This document shows positions 8,765 to 18,134 of a stretch of DNA of 56,353 nt, piece after piece. The stretch lies in NCBI RefSeq assembly GCF_004912275.1, contig NZ_STGY01000041.1, positions 84,492 through 140,844 on the forward strand. The letters are read 5' to 3'. Positions within the stretch are counted from its first letter, which is position 1. Each line of letters begins with the position of its first letter. The stretch is from Glycomyces buryatensis (GTDB lineage Bacteria; Actinomycetota; Actinomycetes; Mycobacteriales; Micromonosporaceae). A program made the position numbers and the translations under genes. Below the pieces are notes generated by a model. It did not search any database, was not told the DNA's origin, and worked only from the letters and a program-made list of their open reading frames with translations.

Positions 8765-10906
8765 ATGAATCAGCAACTCACCCCACAGCGGCCTTCCGGT
8801 CTGGCGCGGCTCTCCGCGTGGACCCAACGCCGTCCATTGGTCGCTCTGCTCGCATGGGTCCTGGTGTTCGCCGGGGCCATAGGTGTCGGCTCGTGGACCG
8901 GTTCGGCCTTCGAGGACGACAACTCGATGCCGGGCACCGAGTCCCAGGAGTTGTCGGATCTGCTGGATGAGCGGGCTCCCGACGCCAATGAGTCCACCGT
9001 CCAGATCGTGTTCGGCGAGAACGACGGCGTCGCCGGCCAGGAGGACCGCGTCCAGGGCGTGCTCGACGAGTTCGCGGCGATGCCCGGCGTCGACGGCGTG
9101 AACGACCCGTTCGAGACGCCTGGCGCGCTCGCCGAGGACGGCACCGTCGGCTATGCCACCGCGAACTTCTCCGGTTCCACCGAGGAGGCGGCCGCGCTCA
9201 TCGACGTGGCCGAGGAGGCCTCCGGCGACGGATTGACCGTCGCACTCGGCGGCGACGTGATCCGGGAGGCCACCGAAGGGGGCGGCGGCGCCGCCGAGGG
9301 CGTCGGCATGCTGGCGGCCCTGGTGATCCTGGTGCTCATGTTCGGATCGTTCCTGGCCGCGAGCCTGCCGCTGATCACCGCCGTGTTCGCCGTCGGCGTC
9401 ACCTTCTTCCTGTCCATGGTGGTCTCCCATGTGGTGACGTTGCCGACGTACCTGACGCCGATCATGTTCCTGGTGGGCTTCGGGGTCGGCGTCGACTACG
9501 CGCTGCTGATCTTCGCCCGTTACCGGTCCGAGCTGCTGCAAGGCTCGAACCGCAAGGGCGCGGCGGCCGTCGCGCTCGACACCGCCGGCCGGTCGGTGAT
9601 CTTCGCCGGGTCGGTCGTGATCGTGGCGCTCATGGGCCTGTTCGCGCTCGGTCTCGGTTCGCTCCAGGCGGTCTCGCTGTCGGTGGCACTGGTGGTGCTG
9701 GTGACGATGCTGGCGTCGGTGACGCTGCTGCCCGCGCTGCTGGCGCTGTTCGGCAAGCGCATCGAGAAGCGGGTCAGGAAGCACGCCGCGAAGGCGAAGC
9801 GTGCGCCGGGCTCTCGCTGGATGGGCTGGTCACGGTTCGTGGAGAAGCGTGCCTGGGCGGCTATCGCGATCGTCTTCGCGGGACTGCTGGCGCTGTCGGC
9901 GCCGCTGATGGACCTGCGGCTCGGCTTCGCCGACGCCGGAACCGACGCCGAGGGTACGACCACTCACGTCGCCTACGACATGCTCTCCGACGGCTTCGGG
10001 CCGGGCTTCAACGGCCCGCTCATGGTCGTCACCGACGGCACCGAGGCGGAGGCCGGGGCGGCCTACGAGGCCATGTCCGACCTGGACACCGTCGAGTTCG
10101 CCTCACCGCCGTTCCAGATCGGCGAGGACCTGTGGATGTCGACCGTCGCCGGCACCGGTGGTCCGGCCAACCAGTCCACGGTGGACCTCGTCGGGCAACT
10201 GCGCGGGGACGTGTTGGACCAGGTCGAGGGCACGCAGCTCGTCGGCGGATCGACGGCCGCGGCGATCGACTTCTCCGACATCATCATCGACAAGGCGCCT
10301 CTGTTCCTGCTGTTCGTCGTCGGTTTGTCGATGCTGCTGCTGACGGTCGTGTTCCGCTCGATCCTCATTCCGATCAAGGCGGCGATCCTCAACCTGCTCA
10401 CCATCGGCGCCTCGCTGGGCGTGATCACCTGGATCTTCCAGGAGGGCATGTTCGGGATCCCGCCGGGACCGGTGGAGGCGTTCGTGCCGGTGATGGTCTT
10501 CGCGATCGTCTTCGGCTTGTCGATGGACTACGAGGTGTTCCTGGTCTCGCGGATGCGCGAGGAATGGGTGCGCACCAACAGCCCCATCGAGGCCGTCCGG
10601 AAGGGACTGGCTTCGACCGGAGGGGTCATCACCGCCGCCGCGGCGATCATGATGGCCGTGTTCGGCTCGTTCATGATGGACGACGCGAGGCTGTTGCAGC
10701 AGTTCGGGATCGCCCTGGCGGTCGCGATCTTCATCGACGCCATCGTCATCCGCTGCCTGCTCGTTCCCGCGATCATGAAGGTCCTCGGCCGGGCCGCCTG
10801 GTGGATACCGAAGTGGCTCGACCGGATCGTCCCGCACCTCACCGTCGAACCCGAACCGGAAGCCCAGGCCGCGGACCGCACCCGCGAGCCGGCCGCCACC
10901 CGATAG
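8765..10906 (+). CDS. MMPL/RND-superfamily membrane transporter
   Basis: This 713-residue protein has the two-fold MMPL plan: TM1, a periplasmic-type loop of about 150 residues, a bundle of five TMs, then a second copy of the same. The characteristic TM motifs GVDYALLIFARYRSEL and GLSMDYEVFLVSRMREEW carry the buried Asp/Tyr pairs of proton-driven RND transporters. Actinobacterial members export lipids, glycolipids or drugs. The substrate cannot be told from sequence. The start ATG at 8765 precedes MNQQLTPQ, and a longer frame from 8729 is possible but unsupported. It follows the two-component pair after 107 bases and may be under its control. Confidence 0.9.
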   Translation: MNQQLTPQRPSGLARLSAWTQRRPLVALLAWVLVFAGAIGVGSWTGSAFEDDNSMPGTESQELSDLLDERAPDANESTVQIVFGENDGVAGQEDRVQGVLDEFAAMPGVDGVNDPFETPGALAEDGTVGYATANFSGSTEEAAALIDVAEEASGDGLTVALGGDVIREATEGGGGAAEGVGMLAALVILVLMFGSFLAASLPLITAVFAVGVTFFLSMVVSHVVTLPTYLTPIMFLVGFGVGVDYALLIFARYRSELLQGSNRKGAAAVALDTAGRSVIFAGSVVIVALMGLFALGLGSLQAVSLSVALVVLVTMLASVTLLPALLALFGKRIEKRVRKHAAKAKRAPGSRWMGWSRFVEKRAWAAIAIVFAGLLALSAPLMDLRLGFADAGTDAEGTTTHVAYDMLSDGFGPGFNGPLMVVTDGTEAEAGAAYEAMSDLDTVEFASPPFQIGEDLWMSTVAGTGGPANQSTVDLVGQLRGDVLDQVEGTQLVGGSTAAAIDFSDIIIDKAPLFLLFVVGLSMLLLTVVFRSILIPIKAAILNLLTIGASLGVITWIFQEGMFGIPPGPVEAFVPVMVFAIVFGLSMDYEVFLVSRMREEWVRTNSPIEAVRKGLASTGGVITAAAAIMMAVFGSFMMDDARLLQQFGIALAVAIFIDAIVIRCLLVPAIMKVLGRAAWWIPKWLDRIVPHLTVEPEPEAQAADRTREPAATR

Positions 10907-10924
10907 ACCGCATTCAACACCCGC

Positions 10925-10957
10925 GACGCCCCCGGTGCGACACGCACCGGGGGCGTC
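10925..10957 (+). terminator. Terminator downstream of the MMPL gene
   Basis: A perfect 15-bp stem (10925-10939 and 10943-10957) with a very small loop, 18 bases after the MMPL stop codon. It has no strong T run but is very GC-rich, as is common in actinomycetes. Confidence 0.7.
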
Positions 10958-11062
10958 GTCCCCGTGCGCGGTACCCCGGCGGTGGCGTGTCCTTCTTATA
11001 CTGCTTGCACACCATACGGAGTCCGCTCGCCGTCCACCCCTATGGAGATTTCTGGAAGCCCC

Positions 11063-12019
11063 ATGACGCAACCGCCCTTTCTGCCAGGTCCGCCCGACCA
11101 CGGCCCCGGCCCCGTGGCTTCCGATCCTGGAGCCGCGTCGCCGGAGTCGGCCTCGCCCGCCCCGGGCATCGGCCGCCGAATCGGCGGCCGCGCGATCGAC
11201 TTCGGCGTCTGGACCGCCGTGTTCGTCCTGCTCGCGACGCTGACCTACAACACCATCGCCGAGAGCCTCACGACCATTTCCGGCGGTGAGATCGTCCGGG
11301 TCCTGTTCAGTCTGCTCACCACCGGAGGCGATGTCGGCGAGGCCGCCGAATCGTTCGGGCTGTCGGCCTGGAGGATGATCGTCTCGAAGATCCAGCTGTC
11401 GATCTTCGTCCTCATCGCGTTCCACCTTGCCTACGAACTCGCCGCGGGCCTGTGGAAGGGCCGCACGGTCGGCAGGATGATCCTCGACATGCGACTGGAA
11501 GGGCGCCGGCGTCCCGGCGTCGGCGTTTGGCGCTCGGCGGTCCGTGCGCTGATTACGGTCGTCTGCACCGGCGGCCTGTACGGACTCGCCTGGGTGGCAC
11601 TGCTGCACGGCAGCTTCGCCGGCGGCTTCGCGCTGTGGGTCCTGTCGGTCGCGGCACTGGTCGCCTATCTGGTGACGGCGCTGGTCGGCCGGGAGCGGCG
11701 GTCGCTGGCCGACCTGGTGGCCGGCACCCGGGTGGTCCGCGCCGGCGTCTACGCCAAAGCCGGGCAGACGATCGCGAACGCCGCCCAGGCGAGTGCGTCG
11801 GCGGCGCGGCAGGCGGCCGACGCCACCCGCACCGGCGCCACCGGTCTCGCCGACCAGGTCCCGGTCCAGCGCGCCAGGGAAACCGGCGCCCGCATCATCA
11901 CGCAGGCGAGCGAGAGCGAACAGGCGCAGCGCCTGCGCGATCTGGGCACCTCCGCCAAGGACCGAGCCGTGGACACCTATCGCAGGCGCCGTGGAGACGG
12001 TCAGCCTCCGATCGCCTGA
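11063..12019 (+). CDS. RDD-family membrane protein
   Basis: The 318-residue product has a Pro/Gly-rich cytoplasmic N-terminus (about 35 residues), then the RDD hallmark RRIGGRAIDFGVW at the head of the first TM helix. Three to four more hydrophobic helices follow, with GRTVGRMILDMRL between them, and then an Ala/Thr/Arg/Gln-rich C-terminal tail of about 90 residues. The tail looks amphipathic, with repeated short Ala-rich blocks. RDD proteins are poorly understood; some are linked to transport or stress. The ATG at 11063 begins MTQPPFLPG. A TATACT hexamer at 10997-11002 may be its -10, about 55 bases upstream. Confidence 0.8.
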   Translation: MTQPPFLPGPPDHGPGPVASDPGAASPESASPAPGIGRRIGGRAIDFGVWTAVFVLLATLTYNTIAESLTTISGGEIVRVLFSLLTTGGDVGEAAESFGLSAWRMIVSKIQLSIFVLIAFHLAYELAAGLWKGRTVGRMILDMRLEGRRRPGVGVWRSAVRALITVVCTGGLYGLAWVALLHGSFAGGFALWVLSVAALVAYLVTALVGRERRSLADLVAGTRVVRAGVYAKAGQTIANAAQASASAARQAADATRTGATGLADQVPVQRARETGARIITQASESEQAQRLRDLGTSAKDRAVDTYRRRRGDGQPPIA

Positions 12020-12116
12020 TCACGATGGCTCTGTCTCATTCTGCGGAATCCTCGCCATGTGGTCCGGTTTGTCATAGCCTGAGGCCACCAGAGTTTTCGC
12101 AGGTGAGGTAGTTGTC

Positions 12117-12659
12117 ATGCTTGAATTGCTCGCTAAGAACTGGGCCTGGGTGCTCGCGCGAGGGATTATTACGCTCCTCTTCGGCGCGCTCGCCGTGTTC
12201 TGGCCCGGCATCACCTTGCTGGCGCTCGTGATCCTCTTCGGGGCCTACGCCATCGTCGACGGCATCACCGCGATCGTCATGGGCATGCGGAAGGAAACCG
12301 GGCGCGGCTGGACCATCTTCATCGGCGTCATGGGCGTCATCGCCGGTCTCATCGCCCTGGTGTGGCCCGGGATCAGCGCGCTCGCGCTGCTCTACGTGAT
12401 CGCGTTCTGGGCGCTCGTCCTCGGCATCGGCTACATCGTCAAGGGCTTCGGCGTCAAGGGCGATGCGGGCGGACGCTGGATGCTCGTCTTCTCCGGCCTC
12501 GTCGGCGTCATACTCGGCATCCTGCTGCTGGCGCGGCCCGGCGAGGGCGCGGTCGCGCTGGTGCTGACCATCGGGTTCCTCGCGCTCATCTGGGGTGTCA
12601 TCACCATCATCTCCAGCATCCGGCTCCGCCGGCTCGCCAAGGAGCTTGACACCGAATAG
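12117..12659 (+). CDS. HdeD/DUF308-family membrane protein
   Basis: The 180-residue protein is built of about six hydrophobic helices with the repeated DUF308 pattern (ARGIITLLFGALAVFWP, then LVWPGISALALLYVIAFWALVLGIG, then GVILGILLLARPGEGAVALV). The family includes E. coli HdeD, linked to acid resistance; the function in actinomycetes is unknown. GAGG about 10 bases before the ATG serves as ribosome binding site. It is probably monocistronic. Confidence 0.85.
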   Translation: MLELLAKNWAWVLARGIITLLFGALAVFWPGITLLALVILFGAYAIVDGITAIVMGMRKETGRGWTIFIGVMGVIAGLIALVWPGISALALLYVIAFWALVLGIGYIVKGFGVKGDAGGRWMLVFSGLVGVILGILLLARPGEGAVALVLTIGFLALIWGVITIISSIRLRRLAKELDTE

Positions 12660-12693
12660 GACAGTCCGGGATAGTCGGTCGGGTAAGCATGAG

Positions 12694-12727
12694 GCGACGG
12701 AGTGCGAGGTGGGGACGCCTCCGTCGC
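12694..12727 (+). other. Nested hairpin in the leader of the secreted-protein gene
   Basis: An 8-bp outer stem (12694-12701 and 12720-12727) encloses a second pairing, GAGG with CCTC. It ends 20 bases before the ATG at 12748. It may act as a post-transcriptional element or as a terminator for the upstream DUF308 gene; there is no T run. Confidence 0.4.
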
Positions 12728-12747
12728 ACCCCTCTGATGGGAGCCCC

Positions 12748-13242
12748 ATGAAACGACCGTTCAAAACCCTGCGCGCCGCCGCGGCCCTCGCCGCCGGAAT
12801 CCTCCTAGCCCTCGCCGTCTCCTCCCCCGCCTCCGCGGCACCGATGTACTTCGAGACCAACGATCTCGGCGAGGACCTGTGCACCTACTACGAGACCGCC
12901 GGTGAGGCCGAATGGCCGACGTTCACCGTGGAGCCCGTGGTCGTCATCACCGGCAAGGCCGCGACCACGGTCCTGAGCGACCGGAACTGCCTGCACGTCA
13001 TTCCGTACGAGCGCCACATCGAATTCGTGGCGTACGCCGACGACCGGCCCGTATCCGAGCACCGGGAAGCGCTGGAGAACTCCAGGTCGAGCTTCGAGTA
13101 CTCATTCAGCCTCGAATCCACCTGGGAGGAACCGATCGATTACCTGACCGTGGCGATCTGCCGGACCGTGCCCTCCGATGTGCCGTATGACGACTGCACC
13201 GAGCCGGTGTACGTCTACCCCGGCCCCGTAACGACCGGCTGA
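12748..13242 (+). CDS. Small secreted protein, function unknown
   Basis: A 164-residue protein with a clear Sec signal peptide: a basic start MKRPFKTLR, an Ala/Leu-rich core, and a cleavage site near residue 30 after ASA. The mature part, about 134 residues, is acidic and has four cysteines (in LCTYY, NCLHV, ICRT and DCTE) that could form two disulfides. I do not recognise a family. The ATG at 12748 was chosen because it gives the signal peptide; the frame is open upstream to 12595. Confidence 0.75.
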   Translation: MKRPFKTLRAAAALAAGILLALAVSSPASAAPMYFETNDLGEDLCTYYETAGEAEWPTFTVEPVVVITGKAATTVLSDRNCLHVIPYERHIEFVAYADDRPVSEHREALENSRSSFEYSFSLESTWEEPIDYLTVAICRTVPSDVPYDDCTEPVYVYPGPVTTG

Positions 13243-13250
13243 GCGAGCGC

Positions 13251-13283
13251 GAAAACGGCCCGCGCTTCGCGCGGGCCGTTTTC
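13251..13283 (+). terminator. Bidirectional terminator between convergent genes
   Basis: A perfect 15-bp stem (13251-13265 and 13269-13283) that starts in AAAA and ends in TTTT, so it can serve the + strand secreted-protein gene and the - strand toxin gene that converge here. Confidence 0.85.
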
Positions 13284-13309
13284 ACTTGTCCTGCTTAAGG
13301 CTTTGGAAT

Positions 13310-13633
13310 TCACACTGCGAGTCCGAGATAACGGATGACCGCGTACTCGACTTGCTCCATATCCTCCTGGTTGAGGAAGTCGATCAACCCGCCTGTCACA
13401 TATTGCGTGTCTATGCTGCGCATTTGATCGACCAGCAATCGGGTGTCCCGCCCCGCCACAGCGATTTCGGGGCGGAAGGCCGCAGGTTTGGCCCTCGTCG
13501 AAGTCGGTATGACAGTGACCGTGCTCCAGCCGTCGAGACTAACGCTGATGACCAGCCCGAAACGCCTGCCCCGCTGTTCATGGCCTCGCTTCGCTTCACC
13601 GAGGTCGATGGGGTAAATCGCGCCCCGGATCAC
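13310..13633 (-). CDS. MazF/PemK-like endoribonuclease toxin
   Basis: This 107-residue protein has the PemK/MazF layout: an N-terminal strand RGAIYPIDLGEAKRGHEQRGR, a VISVS strand, a TVIPTSTRAKPAAFRPEI segment, a VDQMRSID motif, and a C-terminal helix. MazF toxins cut single-stranded RNA; the N-terminal Arg and the central Thr/Ser pair normally act in catalysis, and equivalents are present. The GTG start at 13633 overlaps the stop of the upstream antitoxin gene as GTGA, the standard antitoxin-first order. Whether it is active is not known. Confidence 0.85.
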   Translation of the reverse strand: MIRGAIYPIDLGEAKRGHEQRGRRFGLVISVSLDGWSTVTVIPTSTRAKPAAFRPEIAVAGRDTRLLVDQMRSIDTQYVTGGLIDFLNQEDMEQVEYAVIRYLGLAV

Positions 13634-13896
13634 CGGTGATCCTCGCGGCGAGGGACGACGACATCGCTTCCGACGACTCGGATATCACCCGATTCGTCGT
13701 ACTCCCATTCATCGGGCTCGTCGGACAGGTCCTCCAGAGCAAGCTTCGCCATATCTGCCCGTGCCTGCTCTTCCCACGCCAACCGTTCCAGACTTCGTAG
13801 TCCCCGGCGGATCACGTCAGACGTGTTCTCACCCTCGCGTTTGAAGCTCTGGATGATCCGCTCGTCATCGTCTGTAGGTCGAAAGCCAATAGCCAT
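13630..13896 (-). CDS. Ribbon-helix-helix antitoxin of the MazF-like toxin
   Basis: The 88-residue protein begins MAIGFRPTDDDERII with a ribbon-helix-helix-like N-terminus (strand AIGFRPT, then helices including NTSDVIRRGLRSLERL). It ends in an acidic tail (LSDEPDEWEYDESGD) that would wrap the toxin. The start at 13896 is preferred over the ATG at 13914, because a -10-like TACACT ends 6 bases before it and the repeated operator overlaps the longer version. It is translationally coupled to the toxin. Confidence 0.8.
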   Translation of the reverse strand: MAIGFRPTDDDERIIQSFKREGENTSDVIRRGLRSLERLAWEEQARADMAKLALEDLSDEPDEWEYDESGDIRVVGSDVVVPRREDHR

Positions 13897-13902
13897 TCCC
13901 CG

Positions 13903-13924
13903 AGTGTACAACATTTGTAGAACA
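13903..13924 (-). promoter_or_regulatory. Probable autoregulatory operator/promoter of the toxin-antitoxin operon
   Basis: Two copies of a 9-base TGTACAACA-type sequence (13905-13913 TGTACAACA and 13916-13924 TGTAGAACA) are separated by 2 bases. On the - strand each contains a TGT-N3-ACA half palindrome. They overlap a -10 TACACT (13908-13903) sited 6 bases before the antitoxin ATG. Tandem operators over the -10 are the usual autorepression layout for ribbon-helix-helix antitoxins. Confidence 0.55.
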
Positions 13925-13934
13925 TTCAGGCGCG

Positions 13935-13967
13935 AAAGCGGTCCCGGGCATTGCCCGGGACCGCTTT
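13935..13967 (-). terminator. Terminator of the arginine operon
   Basis: A perfect 16-bp inverted repeat (13935-13950 and 13952-13967) beginning AAAGCGGTCCCGGG, 13 bases past the argH stop. It also separates the operon from the toxin-antitoxin promoter. Confidence 0.8.
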
Positions 13968-13980
13968 GCTTTGTCTCGCT

Positions 13981-15381
13981 TTAGTTCGGGGCGGCCCAGT
14001 CGCGCCAGGCCTCGACCGATTCGCGGACCTGGGCGAGCTGGTCGGCCACGGCCCTCGGGCCGGTCGAGCCGGGCGTGGTGCGCGCTGCCAGCGCACCGTC
14101 CACGTCGAGCACGGCCTTCACCGACGGGTCCAGGTGTTCCGAGATACCGGCCAGGTCGGCGTCGGCGATCTCGTGCAGCTCGATGCCGCGCTCCTCGCAG
14201 TGGGCGACGCAGGCCCCGGCGACCTCGTGAGCCGAGCGGAACGGGATGCCCTTGCGGACCAGCCAGTCCGCGATCTCGGTGGCGAGGCTGAAGCCCTTCG
14301 GGGCGGCCGCGCGCGGGATCTCGGTGTTGAGCCGCATCGTCTCGACCATGCCGGTCACGGCGGGCAGGAGCAGCGCCAGATTGTCCAGGGAGTCGAAGAC
14401 CGGCTCCTTGTCCTCCTGGAGGTCCTTGTTGTACGTGAACGGCAGTCCCTTGAGCGTCACGAGCAGGCTCGTGAGGTTGCCGACGAGGCGCCCGGACTTG
14501 CCGCGCGCGAGTTCGGCGACGTCCGGGTTCTTCTTCTGCGGCATGATCGACGAGCCGGTCGAGAAGGCGTCGTCCAAGGTCACCCAGCCGAACTCCTGGC
14601 TCGACCAGAGGATGATCTCCTCCCCCAGGCGGGAGAGGTGGATGCCGATCATGGAGCACACGAACAGCAGCTCCGCGGCGAAGTCGCGGTCGGACACGCC
14701 GTCGAGCGAGTTCGCGACGGGCCGTGCGAAGCCGAGCTCCTCGGCGACGGCGACCGGGTCGAGCGGCAGCGAGGAGCCCGAGAGGGCGCCCGAGCCCAGC
14801 GGCGAGACCGCCGCGCGCTTGTCCCAGTCCCACAGCCGTTCCAGGTCGCGGATGAATCCCTGGGCGTGGGCCAGCAGCTGGTGTCCCAAGGTGATCGGCT
14901 GCGCGTGCTGCAGGTGGGTCATGCCCGGCGCGGGCGCATCCACCACGGTGGCGGCCTGCTCGGCCAGCGCGCTGACCAGGTCGGCCAGGTCGGCGCCGAG
15001 CCCACGGGCGTGGTCGCGACAGTACAGGCGCAGGTCGGTGGCGATCTGGTCGTTGCGGCTGCGGCCGGCGCGGAGCTTGCCGCCGAGCTCGCCGAGGCGT
15101 TCGACCAGTCCGCGCTCGAGCGCGGTGTGGACGTCCTCGTCGGCGACGGTGCCTTGGAAGGCACCGGATTCGACGTCGACGGCGAGGCCGTCGAGTGCTT
15201 CGAGCATCCGGTCGAGTTCGGACTCATCGAGCAGTCCGGCGCGGTGCAGGACGCGGGCGTGTGCTTTGGAGGCCTTGAGGTCGTATGGTGCCAGCCGCCA
15301 GTCGAAGCCGATCGACGCGTTCAGGGCTTCGAGGGCGGCGGCGGGACCGCCGGAGAAGCGGCCTCCCCAGAGTTTCGACAC
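13981..15381 (-). CDS. argH: Argininosuccinate lyase
   Basis: Catalyses the last step of arginine synthesis, splitting argininosuccinate into arginine and fumarate. The 466-residue product begins [11 protein letters not shown], as expected for ArgH, and carries the fumarase/aspartase signature [12 protein letters not shown], whose Ser lies in the mobile catalytic loop. Length is normal for the family. The GTG start lies one base after the argG stop, so it is the last gene of the arginine operon and is followed by a strong terminator. Confidence 0.97.
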   Translation of the reverse strand: MSKLWGGRFSGGPAAALEALNASIGFDWRLAPYDLKASKAHARVLHRAGLLDESELDRMLEALDGLAVDVESGAFQGTVADEDVHTALERGLVERLGELGGKLRAGRSRNDQIATDLRLYCRDHARGLGADLADLVSALAEQAATVVDAPAPGMTHLQHAQPITLGHQLLAHAQGFIRDLERLWDWDKRAAVSPLGSGALSGSSLPLDPVAVAEELGFARPVANSLDGVSDRDFAAELLFVCSMIGIHLSRLGEEIILWSSQEFGWVTLDDAFSTGSSIMPQKKNPDVAELARGKSGRLVGNLTSLLVTLKGLPFTYNKDLQEDKEPVFDSLDNLALLLPAVTGMVETMRLNTEIPRAAAPKGFSLATEIADWLVRKGIPFRSAHEVAGACVAHCEERGIELHEIADADLAGISEHLDPSVKAVLDVDGALAARTTPGSTGPRAVADQLAQVRESVEAWRDWAAPN

Positions 15382-15382
15382 G

Positions 15383-16594
15383 TTATTTGCCCTCGATCTT
15401 CGCCCGCTCGTTGCGGGCCGCGGCGAGCTTGGACGGCAGGCTCCACAGTTCGACGAAGCCGCGCGCGTTGGACTGGTCGAACGCGTCGCCTTCGTCGTAG
15501 GTGGCCAGGTCGAAGTCGTAGAGGCTGGTCTCGGAGCGCCGGCCGGTGACGGTCGCCTTGCCCGCGTGGAGGGTCAGCCGGACCTCGCCGGTGACGTGGG
15601 CCTGGGTGTCCTCGATGAACGCTTCCAGGCTGTCCTTGAGCGGGGAGAACCAGAGGCCGTCGTAGACCAGTTCGCCCCAGCGCTGATCGACGTGGCGCTT
15701 GAACCGGGCCTGCTCGCGCTCGATGGTGACGTTCTCGAGTTCCATGTGGGCGGCGATCAGGGTGATGCCGGCCGGGGACTCGTAGACTTCGCGGCTCTTG
15801 ATGCCGACGAGCCGGTCCTCGACCATGTCGATGCGGCCGATGCCCTGGGCGCCGGCCCGCTCGTTGAGCTCGTGGATGAGGTCGAACGCGGACTTCTTGA
15901 CGCCGTCGAGCGCGACGGGCTTGCCGGACATGAAGGTGATGATCACTTCGTCGGCGTCGCGCGGCTCGGCGGGGTTGTCCGAGTAGGAGTAGATGTCCTC
16001 GATGGGACCGTTCCAGATGTCCTCCAGGAAGCCGGTCTCGACGGCTCGGCCCCACAGGTTCTGGTCGATCGAGTACGGGGACTTCTTGGTCACGTCGATC
16101 GGGAGCTGCTTCTCCTCGGCGAACGCGATGGCTTTGTCACGGGTCCAAGCGAAGTCACGGGCGGGGGCCACGATCTTCAGGTGCGGGGCGAGGGCGGCGA
16201 GGCCGGCCTCGAACCGGACCTGGTCGTTGCCCTTGCCGGTGCAGCCGTGGGACACGATGGTCGCGCCGTGCTTCTCGGCGGCGGCGACCAGGTGCTTGAC
16301 GATCAACGGCCGCGACAGGGCGGACACGAGCGGGTAGCGGTCCATGTAGAGGGCATTGGCGTACACGGCCGGGAAGCAGTATTCGGCGGCGAACTCCTCT
16401 CGGGCGTCGATCACCTCGGCGGCGACGGCACCGCAGCCCAGTGCCCGGGCCTTGATCTCGGCCATGTCCTCGCCGCCCTGGCCGACATCGATGGCCACGG
16501 CGATGACTTCGGCGTCGAGCTGCTCTGCCAGGTACGGAATGGCGACGGAGGTGTCCAGCCCTCCGGAGTAGGCGAGCACTACCTTTTCAGTCAT
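15383..16594 (-). CDS. argG: Argininosuccinate synthase
   Basis: Joins citrulline and aspartate with ATP to form argininosuccinate in the cytoplasm. The 403-residue protein starts [16 protein letters not shown] with the PP-loop YSGGLDTS that binds ATP, followed by the conserved [13 protein letters not shown] segment. Length and motifs are normal. Its ATG overlaps the argR stop by 4 bases (ATGA), and argH follows directly. Confidence 0.98.
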   Translation of the reverse strand: MTEKVVLAYSGGLDTSVAIPYLAEQLDAEVIAVAIDVGQGGEDMAEIKARALGCGAVAAEVIDAREEFAAEYCFPAVYANALYMDRYPLVSALSRPLIVKHLVAAAEKHGATIVSHGCTGKGNDQVRFEAGLAALAPHLKIVAPARDFAWTRDKAIAFAEEKQLPIDVTKKSPYSIDQNLWGRAVETGFLEDIWNGPIEDIYSYSDNPAEPRDADEVIITFMSGKPVALDGVKKSAFDLIHELNERAGAQGIGRIDMVEDRLVGIKSREVYESPAGITLIAAHMELENVTIEREQARFKRHVDQRWGELVYDGLWFSPLKDSLEAFIEDTQAHVTGEVRLTLHAGKATVTGRRSETSLYDFDLATYDEGDAFDQSNARGFVELWSLPSKLAAARNERAKIEGK

Positions 16595-17187
16595 GACTGG
16601 TTCTCCTCAGCGTCGTTCAGAGGCATGGCCTCGGTGGTGTTGTGGTGTTCGTAGCGTTTGCGGGGCGCGTCGCCGACTTCGAATACGGCGTCGACGGCGC
16701 CTTTGCCGGCCCAGGTGAGCATCTGCGATGCGACCTCGCGGCCGGTGACGCCGTCGCGGGCGATGACGGCGATGGTGTCGTCCCCGGCGATGGTGCCGAT
16801 GATGGAGGCGAGCCCGGAGCGGTCGATGGCGCTGGCGAGGTACTGGGCCGCGCCGGGCGGGACTCGCAGGATCGCCATGTTGGCGGAGTGGTCGGCGCCG
16901 ACGAGCAGTTCGCGCAGCAGGCGCTGGAGCCGATCCGAGGCGGCCTCGGTGTCGCGAAGTGGTCGTTCGCCTTCGGCGAAGATCGAGTAGACGGCGGCGC
17001 CGCCGTCGGTGCCGCGGACCTTCACAGCGCCGAGCTCTTCGAGGTCGCGCGAGAGCGTGGCCTGAGTGGCGTCGATGCCGTCGGCGGACAGCAGGCTCGC
17101 CAGTTCGGTCTGCGAGCGGATCTCCAGGCCGGAGATCAGTTCGACGATCCGGGCCTGCCGGGCGGCTTTGGTGGTGGGTTGGTTCAT
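16591..17187 (-). CDS. argR: Arginine repressor with extended C-terminus
   Basis: ArgR is a hexameric arginine-dependent repressor of the operon. The N-terminal winged helix shows [18 protein letters not shown] and the recognition region [18 protein letters not shown]. The C-terminal hexamerisation and arginine-binding domain has [16 protein letters not shown]. At 198 residues it is about 30-40 longer than typical ArgR, because of a charged C-terminal tail after the core. It overlaps argF upstream and argG downstream by 4 bases each. It probably acts at the ARG box before argC. Confidence 0.95.
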   Translation of the reverse strand: MNQPTTKAARQARIVELISGLEIRSQTELASLLSADGIDATQATLSRDLEELGAVKVRGTDGGAAVYSIFAEGERPLRDTEAASDRLQRLLRELLVGADHSANMAILRVPPGAAQYLASAIDRSGLASIIGTIAGDDTIAVIARDGVTGREVASQMLTWAGKGAVDAVFEVGDAPRKRYEHHNTTEAMPLNDAEENQS

Positions 17188-18134
17188 GGCCGCTCACCGC
17201 CGATGAGCCAGGCGAGCAGGGCCTTCTGGGCGTGGAGCCGGTTCTCGGCCTGGTCGAAGACCCGCGAGTGGGGGCCGTCCATGACCTCGTCGGTGATCTC
17301 CTCGCCGCGGTGGGCGGGCAGGCAGTGCAGGACGATCGCTCCGTCGGCGGCGTGGGCGAGCAGCTCCGCATTCAGCTGGTAGGCGGCCAGGTCGGCGAGG
17401 CGCTGGTCCTGGCCTTCCATGCCCATGGAGATCCAGGCGTCGGTCGAGACGACGTCGGCGCCGGTCACTGCGGCTACGGGATCGTCGGTGACGGTGACCG
17501 AACCGCCGGTCTCGGCATTGATCTCGGCGGCGCGGGCCAGTATCTCGGCGGAGGGCTGGTAGCCGGCGGGCGCGCCGATGCGGACGTGCATCCCGGCCAT
17601 CGAGCAGGCGATGACGGTGGAGTTGCCCATATTGAAGGCGGCGTCGCCGACGTAGGCGATGCTCGTTCCTTTGAGCGGCTTGTGCTCGGCGATCGTCTGG
17701 AGGTCGGCGAGCAGCTGGCAGGGGTGCCAGCCGTCGGTCAGGGCGTTGACCACCGGGACGCTCGCGTGCTCGGCGAGGTCGGCGATCCGGTCGTCGCCGA
17801 AGGTGCGGATGACGATCGCTTCGACATAGCGGGAGAGGACCTGGGCGGTGTCGCCGACGGTCTCGCCTCGGCCCAGGTGGGAGGACTGGGAGTCGATGAT
17901 GATCGGATTGCCGCCGAGCTCGGCGATGCCGGCGTGGAAGGACAGCCGGGTCCGGGTGGAGGACTTCTCGAAGATCACCGCGACGGACTTGGGGCCGGCC
18001 AGCACGGTGGAGCCGAACCGGTCGTGCTTGAGTTTGGCGGCCAAGGCCAGAACCTCGGCCTGTTCGGCGATGGTGAGGTCGTCGTCCTTGAGAAAATGCC
18101 TCTTGGTCTGCTCCGCAAACTGCTTCGGCTTCAC
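17184..18134 (-). CDS. argF: Ornithine carbamoyltransferase
   Basis: Makes citrulline from ornithine and carbamoyl phosphate. The 316-residue protein has the carbamoyl-phosphate loop SSTRTRLSF, the DGWHPCQ ornithine-side motif and the HCLPAHRG loop with the reactive Cys. The GTG at 18134 gives [15 protein letters not shown], matching family N-termini, and overlaps the argD stop as GTGA. The frame is open further upstream but runs into argD. Confidence 0.97.
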   Translation of the reverse strand: MKPKQFAEQTKRHFLKDDDLTIAEQAEVLALAAKLKHDRFGSTVLAGPKSVAVIFEKSSTRTRLSFHAGIAELGGNPIIIDSQSSHLGRGETVGDTAQVLSRYVEAIVIRTFGDDRIADLAEHASVPVVNALTDGWHPCQLLADLQTIAEHKPLKGTSIAYVGDAAFNMGNSTVIACSMAGMHVRIGAPAGYQPSAEILARAAEINAETGGSVTVTDDPVAAVTGADVVSTDAWISMGMEGQDQRLADLAAYQLNAELLAHAADGAIVLHCLPAHRGEEITDEVMDGPHSRVFDQAENRLHAQKALLAWLIGGERP

